Below, piece by piece: positions 48,267 to 56,338 of a stretch of 64,000 bases of DNA; the stretch's first letter is position 1, and every line of letters starts with the position of its first letter. Below the pieces are notes generated by a model. It had not been told where the DNA came from and did not search any database. It saw only the letters and a list, made by a program, of their open reading frames with translations. Source of the stretch: Candidatus Vicinibacter proximus (GTDB lineage Bacteria; Bacteroidota; Bacteroidia; Chitinophagales; Saprospiraceae); contig JADJOE010000002.1 of assembly GCA_016713905.1 (NCBI GenBank), positions 124,001 through 188,000 on the forward strand, in the 5' to 3' direction. A program made the position numbers and the translations under genes.

Positions 48267-48466
48267 TTCATTGGCGGAAACTATCGTCCAATTAGGATCT
48301 CCTCCTTCATATTTTAATCCGGCAGGTAAGTAATCAGCTACCTTGACATTCTCAACAGCAGTATTGCCTTGATTGAAAACAGTTATTCTAAATGTGATAT
48401 TATCACCGTATTTATAAGATCCAGCAGGATTCAGTATAACTTTCCTTAATGCTAAATCTATAATTT

Positions 48467-50449
48467 TTATATCGGCACAAACCGTATCCCGTTGATCAGA
48501 ATTCCATCATCATTTACATCAAGAGTCGTTCGATTAAATAATCCTTCTCCACTTTGCGGTACGTTTGGATTATTTGTCCCACAAGGCGTATACATCTCGT
48601 CGCCAACACTTGCAGTTGCAACTAAATCAATTTTCACCTGTAATTTAACTTGGTATGTGTGTGTCGTTTGCTTTATAATATTTTGGTCATTTGCAAGATT
48701 CCACGGTCCAGATAAAGTTAAGCCTAATGGTCCTGGATTGGCCGGATTACCTGGTGCGGTAGAGGTATATTGAGCAGACAATACTTCAAAATCATTTTCT
48801 AATCCTGGTATGTCATTCAGAGTATATTTACCTGTAGCAAAACCACTATTGGTAACCTTTATAGTATAAGTCACATCATAAGTATTCGGGCCTTGTTTAA
48901 CGACCACCGGACCAGACTTTTCATGATTGATAATGGGCAATTCTCCACAAGCTTCATCCCTTTCATCATTAAAATCATTAGGTGTATCGAGTATGGATAA
49001 ATTATATAAACCGTTTTCTGGAATATAATCTCCCGGTGTAACTTCGGCGCAAGGTTTGTATGAGCCATCTCCTCCTGGAGGAGGCGTTCCTTTTAGATTT
49101 AAGGTAACAGAAATTGTTAAATTGTACACATGGACTTCTACATCCGTTATATTTTGATTTACCGCTAAATCATATCTGTTACTACCATCCAATGGCGGTG
49201 CGATTGAACCAGGATTACCTGGATTTCCAACAGCATTGGTGCTATATTTTATTGTATTAACTATTACGTCTTTATCAAATGCCAATGAATCTTTTAAATT
49301 ATATTTTCCATTTCCTGTGCCAATATTGTCCACTGTGATTTTAAAAGAAACATCATAAGTATTCAAACCAGTTTGAGTGACACCTACAAATTCTTTAAAA
49401 TGAGTTACGACAGCGCATCCAATCACTTGAACGGTATAAGTTGCAGTTGCAGTACAACCTGTCACCTTATCCGTAATCGTCACATGGTAATCATTTGTTA
49501 TCAAAACATTATTAATAGTTGCAGTTTGATTGGTTCCAAGACCTGCACTCCACTGATAGGTATATTCACTTGGTAATTTTGGACTAGGATTGGCAGTCAA
49601 GATCACATTATCTCCTATACAATTCGGATTTGTTCCTGTTATATCTACAGTAGGACCTCCTTCATTAATAATACTTGTGGAGAAAGTCCCTGTACATCCA
49701 TTTTTATCTGTAACTGTAACGGTATAAGTACCTCCGGCGAGACCTGTAGCAGTGTTGCCTGTTTGTTGTGGTGAAGTATTGCATAAATAAGAACATGGCG
49801 ATCCCCCCCCAGTGGCTGTCACTGTGATGGTACCATTTTTCTTACCACATTGTTCGTTGGTTTTTCCAACCAAACTTGGAGTTGGGTTATTATTTACTTT
49901 CACTAATACTTGAGCTGTATCCTTACAACCTTTGGAATCAGTCACAATGACTTGATAATTTTGATCAGCTGTCGGTGAAGCATCTGGATTTTGGCAGGTT
50001 GTGCACGAAAGCCCGGTAGATGGACTCCATAAATAACTAAAAGTAGGTGTGCCTCCTGAAGTAATCGCTGTTAAATTGACTGAAAAGCCATTGCATATAA
50101 CTGGATTCACTGGTGTAATGGTCACTTGAGGTTTAGGATTGACAAATACCTCCACTGAATTGGATGCTGTACAACCATTGCCATCAGTTACCACAACCGT
50201 ATAAGTCGTTGTTGAACCAGGACTAACTGTTACTGCTGATGTAGTCATGCCACCCGGTGACCAACTATAGGTAATGGGTGCTGTACCTCCTGTTGCATTT
50301 GCTGTTAATGTAACGGATCCCCCAGCACAAATTGGGCTGGCTCCTGTTATATTTACAGAAGGTCCAGCTACGGTTCCAACAGTACCAGTGGCTGAACGAG
50401 AACAACCTGAAATGTCAGTCACAGTCACGGTATAACTGCCCGGAGACAA
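48467..50449 (-). CDS. Giant gene 2, SprB/Ig-like piece
   Basis: The 660-residue frame opens inside a SprB-type repeat (LSPGSYTVTVTDISGCS) and contains several Ig/PKD-like modules of about 80-100 residues. Typical strands are ICAGGSVTLTANATGGTAPI, YSWSPGG and YTVTVTDKNGCTG, as in SprB of gliding Bacteroidota. Two larger related units follow (THFKEFVGVTQTGLNTYDVS and GPVVVKQGPNTYDVTYTIKV). It ends in an aberrant RFVPI after DDGILING; adding one base to the C run at 48488 gives GDTVCADIKIIDLALRKV and joins the DUF11 region. Confidence 0.8.
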   Translation of the reverse strand: MSPGSYTVTVTDISGCSRSATGTVGTVAGPSVNITGASPICAGGSVTLTANATGGTAPITYSWSPGGMTTSAVTVSPGSTTTYTVVVTDGNGCTASNSVEVFVNPKPQVTITPVNPVICNGFSVNLTAITSGGTPTFSYLWSPSTGLSCTTCQNPDASPTADQNYQVIVTDSKGCKDTAQVLVKVNNNPTPSLVGKTNEQCGKKNGTITVTATGGGSPCSYLCNTSPQQTGNTATGLAGGTYTVTVTDKNGCTGTFSTSIINEGGPTVDITGTNPNCIGDNVILTANPSPKLPSEYTYQWSAGLGTNQTATINNVLITNDYHVTITDKVTGCTATATYTVQVIGCAVVTHFKEFVGVTQTGLNTYDVSFKITVDNIGTGNGKYNLKDSLAFDKDVIVNTIKYSTNAVGNPGNPGSIAPPLDGSNRYDLAVNQNITDVEVHVYNLTISVTLNLKGTPPPGGDGSYKPCAEVTPGDYIPENGLYNLSILDTPNDFNDERDEACGELPIINHEKSGPVVVKQGPNTYDVTYTIKVTNSGFATGKYTLNDIPGLENDFEVLSAQYTSTAPGNPANPGPLGLTLSGPWNLANDQNIIKQTTHTYQVKLQVKIDLVATASVGDEMYTPCGTNNPNVPQSGEGLFNRTTLDVNDDGILINGIRFVPI

Positions 50450-50531
50450 ACCTGTGATGGTCTGGGTATTTCCTCCATTGGACCATGCATAAGAATATGG
50501 CGGTGCACCTCCAGTTGGATTTGCAGTTGCT

Positions 50532-50843
50532 TCACCATTTTTTACTACATATATCCGGGTTTGTAGTTACATTCACCTGAATATCATTAGGAGTTGCGTT
50601 TATCGTTATAGTATTGGTCCCAGTGCAACCATTCTTATCAGTAATAGTTACAATGTAAGTGCTCGAAGGAGCTGATGGCGTTACTTGAATTGGGTTTCCA
50701 CTCTGCGCGGTACTCCAGGTAAAAGTATAAGGTGTTGTTCCTCCACTACCAACAGCGGTTAAAATTACTTTTGTTCCTTCACAAACATTGTTCTTATCCG
50801 AACTCACTGTCACAGATGGACTCGGGACTGGACTAATGGTCAC
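50532..50843 (-). CDS. Giant gene 2, short Ig/SprB-like piece
   Basis: The 103-residue frame contains one module (VSSDKNNVCEGTKVILTAVG to DKNGCTGTNTITI) and the start of another (NPDICSK). It is cut off by a one-base excess in the T run at 50538-50543. Removing one base continues as SKNGEATANPTGGAPPYSY. Its own beginning is also a break point, so it has no valid start. Confidence 0.7.
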   Translation of the reverse strand: MTISPVPSPSVTVSSDKNNVCEGTKVILTAVGSGGTTPYTFTWSTAQSGNPIQVTPSAPSSTYIVTITDKNGCTGTNTITINATPNDIQVNVTTNPDICSKKW

Positions 50844-50884
50844 TTGAGAAGTAGCCGTACAACCAGTAGTTGTGTTGGTAACAG

Positions 50885-52564
50885 TTAAAGTATAAGTACC
50901 TGCTCCACATTAATGCATCGAGTTGTCTCCAATGTACTCCAACTGTATGTAATATTTGCGGCAGGAGCTTGTTTTGCACAGATTTGCGTCGTGGTGGCCC
51001 CATTACACAATCCAGTGGCTCCTGTGATACTGCCATCTGGAAGATCGTTGACTGTTACAGTCACTTGTCTAGAACCAGAACAAGCATTTATTCCATTATC
51101 TCCGTTCTCAGTTGTACTAACGATTAGTGTATAGGTAGTAGTAGTAGTAGGATTCGCTGTAGGATTTGCACAAGTTGTACATGACAAACCAGTAGCTGGA
51201 GACCATAAATAAGATAGAGGTGCGTTTCCACCAGTGATGGTTGGACTTAATACCACACTTTTACCCTTGCAAATAGCCACATTGGGTATACTTACTGAAG
51301 GTGTATCGCAAATTTTAAAAGTTTGGGTAAAGTTTGATTCACATCCCAAACTGTCTTTAATGTTTACAGTGTAGTTAAACATACCTGCTGTAGATGGGCA
51401 AATAAGAGCGTTATAAGCTACCGAATTACCATTAGGATCTTTCCAATTGACATTATGTGATCCAATTAAACCACTTGGAATCGGACAATTAAATAATGTG
51501 TCTAATTTTATACAAGATCCCAGACATTTCTTAATGCTATTATCACCCAGTTCAGCTTTAACTAAACAACAAAAATCAAATTGGTCAAACTTAAAATCGA
51601 CAGAAATAAAGTTTGTATTCATATACAAAGATATTTTGTCGATATCACACCAATTGAACCCATTGGCCACAGTAAAATCAAGCAATGAAAACTCTTCATC
51701 ATAGTCACCAAATCCGGATCCAGGCATATTTCTGGAAATAGTACCGGTGTTTCCACTACCATCTGTTATAGTCACAGTCATTGTCACACCAGATTGATCG
51801 GCAAAATAATTATAAAGTCTAAATCCAGCAGTAGCATCTGGTTTACCATTGGGGTCGAGGCAATCACAGATTCCATCCCAATTTAATTGATTTGCCCCGG
51901 TACCACCGTAGACCAATTCTGTATTGGATTCATTCCCTTCATCATTGCTACTACTGTAAAACCACTCATTAAAATATGGGCTTGTTATATCGGACTCTTT
52001 CAAAACATCGGCTCGGGAAGTTAGGTCACCAACCACGTACCAAATATTCATCGTACGCTTATTTCCGATCAAACCACCTGCATTTAAGCCGGTAAAAGTT
52101 TTAGTTTCAAAAATGGGGCCACCTAAGATTGGAGACTTGACTTGCACTGTTTGTTGTGTAGTACCATCTGGTTCATCAAAATTGTCAATGATACGACACT
52201 TGGTAAAAGTAGCTCCGTCATGCACTATAACCTTAACCTTATCTACCAAGGTAGTACAGCCAGCCTTTTCTGCTGTAATAGTAACTACTTCAGTAACAGT
52301 AGGTGTGTAGCTCATAAATGTGCCTGCAGGACCTGTCGCCATTTTTAGCAATCCAGAAAAAGATCCAGTCCAGGTAAACTTAATACCAGTAGGAGCTACG
52401 TTTAGTTCTGCAAAAAGATCTACAGTACCGCCTTTACATACTTCTATCATACCTCCGGCAGAAAGAATTGTAGGACATGTTTGAGCGTGAAGTCTTTGGA
52501 AACTTGATAACAATATCAGAAAAACCAAAGAAAAAGAGTAAAAAAGTAACTTTAAATAATTCAT
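50885..52564 (-). CDS. Giant gene 2, N-terminal piece: signal peptide and Ig-like modules
   Basis: The 559-residue frame starts with a clear signal peptide (LFYSFSLVFLILLSSFQRLH, cleavage before AQTCPT). An Ig-like domain with CKGGTVDLFAEL is followed by about 200 residues of a less familiar domain (DNFDEPDGTTQQTV, then DFDQFDFCC-like strands). Ig/SprB modules come next (ICKGKSVVLSPTITGGNAPL, SPATGLSCTTCANPTANP). It ends in EQVLIL, out of frame. Adding one base to the CC at 50905 restores GAGTYTLTVTNTTTGCTAT. Confidence 0.82.
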   Translation of the reverse strand: MNYLKLLFYSFSLVFLILLSSFQRLHAQTCPTILSAGGMIEVCKGGTVDLFAELNVAPTGIKFTWTGSFSGLLKMATGPAGTFMSYTPTVTEVVTITAEKAGCTTLVDKVKVIVHDGATFTKCRIIDNFDEPDGTTQQTVQVKSPILGGPIFETKTFTGLNAGGLIGNKRTMNIWYVVGDLTSRADVLKESDITSPYFNEWFYSSSNDEGNESNTELVYGGTGANQLNWDGICDCLDPNGKPDATAGFRLYNYFADQSGVTMTVTITDGSGNTGTISRNMPGSGFGDYDEEFSLLDFTVANGFNWCDIDKISLYMNTNFISVDFKFDQFDFCCLVKAELGDNSIKKCLGSCIKLDTLFNCPIPSGLIGSHNVNWKDPNGNSVAYNALICPSTAGMFNYTVNIKDSLGCESNFTQTFKICDTPSVSIPNVAICKGKSVVLSPTITGGNAPLSYLWSPATGLSCTTCANPTANPTTTTTYTLIVSTTENGDNGINACSGSRQVTVTVNDLPDGSITGATGLCNGATTTQICAKQAPAANITYSWSTLETTRCINVEQVLIL

Positions 52565-52636
52565 ATGGCTGTATACTTAGTTGATATAAATTTTTAATTT
52601 ATCAATTCTAAAAATAGTAACCAACATCATAAAATA

Positions 52637-52665
52637 TACAGTAATCCTAATTCATGATTACTGTA
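52637..52665. promoter_or_regulatory. Perfect inverted repeat upstream of giant gene 2
   Basis: TACAGTAATC (52637-52646) and GATTACTGTA (52656-52665) are exact reverse complements separated by nine bases. It lies 73 bases before the giant-2 ATG. The spacing suits a dimeric regulator binding site or a hairpin in the mRNA leader. No T-run follows on either strand, so it is not a terminator. Confidence 0.55.
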
Positions 52666-53157
52666 AAACATCATAATGATGATAGATTTACTTTGTTTCA
52701 GATTTACAAATCAATCGTTAAGCAGAATACACAAGTATACAGTTTATGCATACAAGCAGATTTGATTGACAATTTCTTGCAAACCAATAATAACATGACC
52801 CAAAACTCAAAAGATGAACATCATCTATTGAAGTTTCAAATTCAAATCCATAAAAAGAAAAGGTGGGAATCTAAATGCTGTAGGATTTCATTCTTCAGCA
52901 CAAGCTAGGAACCTGCCCTTTCTCATTCATTCTGTTTCTCAGGAGGTTTGGAACAATAATCATACCACATTTCCAAAAATTTGGCACCATTATGGTATTC
53001 CTATACAAATTCGGTGTCATTCTTAAACACTGCTTGTATAGAAAGGCAAAGTAAAGACAAATCCAATACATATTAATATTATTTTTAATATATTTATATT
53101 AATATATGTATTTAATTGTTTTTCAATACTATATAATTTAATTAAAATTAGGTTTAA

Positions 53158-53180
53158 TGGACAAAAAGTAGGCTGTTTTT
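53158..53180. repeat. Extra copy of the insertion-sequence end
   Basis: TGGACAAAAAGTAGGCTG plus a short T-run matches the left end of the insertion sequence at 53198 exactly, 40 bases further left. It could be a remnant of an earlier insertion at the same site, or a duplicated end. Confidence 0.7.
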
Positions 53181-53222
53181 GAGTCATTGCTCTGACGTGG
53201 ACAAAAAGTAGGCTGTTTTTTT

Positions 53223-53368
53223 TTACGGAAGGATTGAGAATTTAACTAGCTTGATTTATTTTGCTGCGTCTAGTTAAACAGAACAGGCTCTGCTGGAGAG
53301 CAACCTACTAGGGATAAACTAGATGGCTGACGGAATGTCTAATGGGTCTTTATTAAGACCCTTTTTTT
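53223..53368 (+). ncRNA. Structured non-coding segment inside the insertion sequence (putative)
   Basis: On the plus strand three hairpins follow each other. TTTAACTAG (53241-53249) pairs with CTAGTTAAA (53270-53278). GCTCT (53287-53291) pairs with AGAGC (53297-53301). A 7-bp terminator stem follows at 53344-53361. The segment ends with seven T just before the transposase stop codon. This could be a small RNA, or a structure that only blocks read-through from flanking genes. No promoter was identified. Confidence 0.4.
53344..53368 (+). terminator. Intrinsic terminator inside the insertion sequence
   Basis: GGGTCTT-TATT-AAGACCC forms a perfect 7-bp stem followed by seven T on the plus strand. 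It would stop transcripts entering the element from the left, before they run antisense through the transposase. Confidence 0.85.
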
Positions 53369-53385
53369 ATTCATTCTAGAGGCCA

Positions 53386-54299
53386 TTATGCCTTCAAAAA
53401 CTCATCTATCATTTTGATCTTTTGAGTAATTCCTAATCCATTATGTACCCTGAGTTTATTTTTAAGATCTGCAAATTGACCATCTATTGAATTGGTAGTT
53501 TGTGGTATTCTCATATGAAGGTTTTCATAACTTACAAATAACCAAGGCAAATTCTTTTTCAAGCTTTTATATGCACTTCTCAATCTTTTGTGAACATAAC
53601 TTCTTTTGTTTGTAATTTCATCAATACTTTGTTCATTTAAGAACTTCTCCCATCGACTATGCCATTCACTCAATGAACCTTCAAAGCTTTCTCTATCTGT
53701 TCTTGGCAGTAGACTTCCAAGCTGTCTAAGTTCCCGTGAGGCCTGAGTTCTGGGTTTTCTGGTCAAGTATCTAGTGATTATTGCTATTTGATGAAAGTGG
53801 CACATTTGTGTTGGGATTTCTCCAAATCCACCTAATAATCCTCGCCTTCCATCGCATACTATAGCTCTAATTTTAAAGCCTAATTCTTCAATATTTTTTA
53901 TTCCTTGTCTGTACAAGTTAACTGTTTCATATTTAACGTACTGCTTGTATATGTTCTCTCCCGTCCAAGCGTCTTTAAATAACATAACACCAAATTCCCT
54001 ACCCCAATAGGTTGTGTCCATGACTATTACAATCTCACGAATTTGTTTCGCTGGAGTTTGGATTTCAACTTTAGATAAAATCCTTCGTATTGTCCTTTCG
54101 CTCTTTTTGTATTTTTTACTTAGTTGAGATAATGTCTGTTTACCATAAAGGTATTCATGCCATATTTCTTCAATTCTAAGCCTGTCTCCCCCAATAAATT
54201 GGCGATTACATGTTAGGCATTTAAACAACTGTTTGTTAAACCTCTTACCATTCTTCTTGGTGATTTTACTGCCGCAATGAAAGCAATTTTTTTATTCAT
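53386..54299 (-). CDS. Transposase, IS256 family (IS1249-like), N-terminus frameshifted
   Basis: The open frame from 54228 (TTG) encodes 280 residues. It has a helix-turn-helix-like stretch (QTLSQLSKKYKKSERTIRRI) and catalytic-core motifs: VMDTTYWGREFG with the first Asp, IVCDGRRGLLGGFG with the second, MCHFHQ, and a late TTNSIDGQFADLKNKL with a candidate Glu/Asp region. Upstream the minus strand encodes a second half zinc ribbon, NCFHCGSKITKKNGKRFNKQ, ahead of KCLTC, from an ATG at 54299, if the run of seven T (54287-54293) were eight. The gene therefore probably starts at 54299 with a one-base loss. Assignment to the IS1249 group is by motif pattern. Confidence 0.8.
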
Positions 54300-54452
54300 A
54301 TACTTTCATAACTCTCAAACTCAATGCCAACAATGGGTTTCACGTTTTTTAGCCTACTTTTTGTCCACGTTGCCTAAAATTACTTAAATACTAATAAAAC
54401 TCCCAAAACACAGTGAGCTCAAGTTTTAAAGACCCTGAATAAAGCTTTTTAT

Positions 54453-55049
54453 CTATTCGATTCCACTTAATTTCCAATTTTTATTGGTTGGGTCATAAGT
54501 AAAAAACATTTGACTTTGTTGTTCTTCACTTGGTGAGGAAAGGTTGTAGTAAAACAACACGGTAAACAACTGCATCCTTCCATCTTTGGTAAATCTTATC
54601 TTACGAATTTTATCATCCCCCCTCGGCCCAAGTCCATGAATTGAAATTTCTTCTTTTAAGGAACTCGTGGGACTGTTGGTGGCATCCAATTCGATGGAAT
54701 ATAATTTTGACTCCCGTGCGGAGGATAAGTACAAAATTCTTTTTCCTGAATGCATGTGTAATGCAAGACCATATATGTCTTTATTGGAAATTATCTTTTT
54801 GATTTGTTTGGTAAGTACATCCACTGTATAAACACCACCAATCTCTCTTTTTTCATCTGAACCTGCCACGGTACTGACCAAAAGTTGTTTCGTCGAACAA
54901 TCATAAAAACTTCCCAAAACACCAAATGGATTGAATGAACCGGGCATTCTTTCCATTGGAATTTTTACAAATTCTTCCATTTTACCGGAATTGGCATCCA
55001 CTTTATAAATATTATTTTGCTTTTCAACAGGATTCTGCAACATGTTCAC
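54453..55049 (-). CDS. Secreted protein of the peroxidase operon, C-terminal piece (propeller-like)
   Basis: The 198-residue frame is preceded in the same phase by WKDTGYLGAICTDHFGNSYV and LPSAKVNMLQNP, so its apparent start is internal. It contains repeated strand-turn patterns such as NIYKVDANSGKMEEFVKI, GGVYTVDVLTKQIKKI, LYSIELDATN and MFFTYDPTNKNWKL. These are typical of beta-propeller or NHL/SMP-30-like secreted proteins. I cannot name the family. It is the third gene of the operon that begins with the di-haem peroxidase. Confidence 0.6.
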   Translation of the reverse strand: MNMLQNPVEKQNNIYKVDANSGKMEEFVKIPMERMPGSFNPFGVLGSFYDCSTKQLLVSTVAGSDEKREIGGVYTVDVLTKQIKKIISNKDIYGLALHMHSGKRILYLSSARESKLYSIELDATNSPTSSLKEEISIHGLGPRGDDKIRKIRFTKDGRMQLFTVLFYYNLSSPSEEQQSQMFFTYDPTNKNWKLSGIE

Positions 55050-55127
55050 TTTTGCCGATGGCAGTACATACGAATTTCCAAAGTGATCGGTACAAATGGC
55101 ACCAAGATATCCCGTGTCTTTCCAACT

Positions 55128-55364
55128 TTAATCTTCAACTATTGTTATTATCCTGGCATTGTGATTTCCAGGTTGTTCGGATTCAATAAGTGCCATACCA
55201 ACCAAATTCCTTTCTGTAGTCGATAAATATGCTCTAGAAGGATTTATACCCATTTTGGCAAAGTAAGTCGGTAGTCCTTTACATTGATCCATCTGCCCCA
55301 CCAGATGATTGCTGTTAATCAACATGCAAAAAAGAAAGCTGTACTTAATTATAAAATTATGCAT
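55128..55364 (-). CDS. Secreted protein of the peroxidase operon, N-terminal piece
   Basis: The 78-residue frame starts with a signal peptide (FLFCMLINSNHLVGQ, cleavage near Q24) and continues CKGLPTYFAKMGINPSRAYL. It ends IVED with a TAA at 55128-55130. Reading on in the same frame gives SWKDTGYLGAIC, so one nonsense codon splits a gene of about 304 codons. The start lies 14 bases after the stop of the amine-oxidase-like gene. Confidence 0.6.
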   Translation of the reverse strand: MHNFIIKYSFLFCMLINSNHLVGQMDQCKGLPTYFAKMGINPSRAYLSTTERNLVGMALIESEQPGNHNARIITIVED

Positions 55365-55378
55365 AATGCATATCTGGG

Positions 55379-56338
55379 TTAAAACAATTTAAACATCGGG
55401 CCGGAATAACATGGGTAAATCACGGGGACATAAACACCATTTTTTAAAATCGATTCTGCCCAGCAATATTCCTTTCCTTTTGTATCATCATTTTGAATTT
55501 GGGCAACATACCAAACTACAATCGAAGAATTCTCTATAGATTCACTCCCGGAATCCATAAATTTTTCAGGTCCTTGTTGATAATCTCTATTACAACAAGG
55601 TCCGATGGTTGGCAGATCTGTTTCTCCTTCATCGCGGTCATTGTCCCATTTAGTTACGTAGACATAAGCCTGGTCTCCTCTTCCTGCATCCCTTAATTGT
55701 CCTGTGTTAGCAATGATGTAAATTCCCTGCTTTCCCGCATTTTCAATTTTCATCCATTCATGATCACCCCTATAAATAGTCTGTTCATTTTGCAATGTCC
55801 ATTGCTCTGTTTTCCATTGTTTCCAGTCATCATTTTTCCATTCATAAAAATTGCATTTGGAATCTGCAAGTGCTATTCTTGTCACAGGTCTATACATCCC
55901 ATTATTTCCACAACCTCTGCCTATACTGCCTGCAACTGGTCTGAATCTTCCATCTTTATAAAATTCAAAATACTGATGATAATTATAATTGCAAGGAGTG
56001 GGCCATCCCTCACTGTAATACCGTTGACCCAATAAAAATCCTGTAGTATCTCCCGCCTCAACTATTGGTTCAAAATAAGGTGGCTCCACAGCCAAAACAG
56101 CTGCAGTTGAAAATTCCGGACAACCCACCGCATCACTGTAACCAAATCCTTCTGTTTTGGAATAAGAAACATGCCAATCCACTAACTTAACGCTGCGAAA
56201 CAATGCGCGACCATTAAATTTAACCTCGGAAACCAACAACCCATCAGAACGACTCATACTGTATTTAAATGACCACCCATCTTTTTCATATTTATTATCC
56301 TTGTCACAGAAGCATTGCATAATGTGATCATTTTGCAT
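55379..56338 (-). CDS. Copper-amine-oxidase-like protein, C-terminal piece
   Basis: The 319-residue frame resembles the catalytic region of copper amine oxidases. It has GWSFKYSMSRSDGLLVSEVK and FRSVKLVDWHVSYSK, matching the W-F-x-x-R-x-G-L start, and TPCNYNYHQYFEFYKDGRF. The latter matches the T-x-x-N-Y-[DE] site where the Tyr becomes topaquinone, except that Asn replaces Asp/Glu. The paired copper His (HxH) expected 40-60 residues later is not visible; GMYRPVTRIALADSKCNFYE occupies that place. The protein is Cys-rich. It may be a redox-inactive homologue or use another cofactor. It should be fused to the frame at 56254-57090: one A is missing in AAAA at 56338-56341. Confidence 0.5.
   Translation of the reverse strand: MQNDHIMQCFCDKDNKYEKDGWSFKYSMSRSDGLLVSEVKFNGRALFRSVKLVDWHVSYSKTEGFGYSDAVGCPEFSTAAVLAVEPPYFEPIVEAGDTTGFLLGQRYYSEGWPTPCNYNYHQYFEFYKDGRFRPVAGSIGRGCGNNGMYRPVTRIALADSKCNFYEWKNDDWKQWKTEQWTLQNEQTIYRGDHEWMKIENAGKQGIYIIANTGQLRDAGRGDQAYVYVTKWDNDRDEGETDLPTIGPCCNRDYQQGPEKFMDSGSESIENSSIVVWYVAQIQNDDTKGKEYCWAESILKNGVYVPVIYPCYSGPMFKLF

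Larger units (their letters stand above)
40005..52564 (-). pseudogene. Giant gene 2: SprB/DUF11-rich T9SS surface protein (about 4,190 codons, interrupted)
   Basis: Six consecutive frames form one gene of about 12.6 kb. In order: signal peptide; Ig/PKD-like and SprB-like modules; two longer DUF11-related units; 13 DUF11-like units with acidic linkers; four SdrD_B-like domains; Fn3-like region; T9SS sorting domain. Five single-base lesions break it: near 50905 (C run short by one), 50538 (T run long), 48488 (C run short), 41889 (T run long) and 40357 (deletion in a non-homopolymer). Correcting each restores the expected domain sequence exactly. It is a paralogue in design of giant 1 and shares its last 385 residues. 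The role is probably adhesion or an extracellular matrix. Confidence 0.78.
52565..53196. other. AT-rich region upstream of giant gene 2
   Basis: About 630 bases between the giant-2 start and the insertion sequence. It holds a perfect inverted repeat (52637-52665), an extremely AT-rich island (about 53060-53155) and an extra copy of the insertion-sequence end (53158-53180). A plus-strand frame at 52654-52908 has no start signal, domain or biased composition and I do not call it a gene. Confidence 0.5.
53197..54368. mobile_element. Insertion sequence, IS256/IS1249-like, about 1.17 kb
   Basis: The element is bounded by inverted repeats: GTGGACAAAAAGTAGGCT at 53197-53214 and its exact reverse complement at 54351-54368. 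It carries one transposase gene on the minus strand and about 170 bases of non-coding DNA between the transposase stop and the left end. I did not find a clear 8-base target duplication at these boundaries (left flank GCTCTGAC, right flank GTTGCCTA). It sits between giant 2 and the di-haem peroxidase operon. Confidence 0.85.

Noticed and set aside
40005..52564. Programmed frameshifting or phase variation as an explanation of the breaks in giant 2
   Set aside because: The breaks lie at short runs of 2-6 bases at unrelated places, without slippery heptamers or pseudoknots, and they restore to one sense only. Error or decay is simpler.
21529..52564. Non-ribosomal peptide or polyketide megasynthase
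   Set aside because: The size is suggestive, but all modules are extracellular beta-sandwich types with signal peptides and T9SS sorting domains, with no adenylation, condensation or carrier motifs.
52654..52908. 84-codon plus-strand frame before the insertion sequence
   Set aside because: AT-rich, no signal peptide, domain or leader, and it covers the inverted-repeat/promoter region of giant 2.
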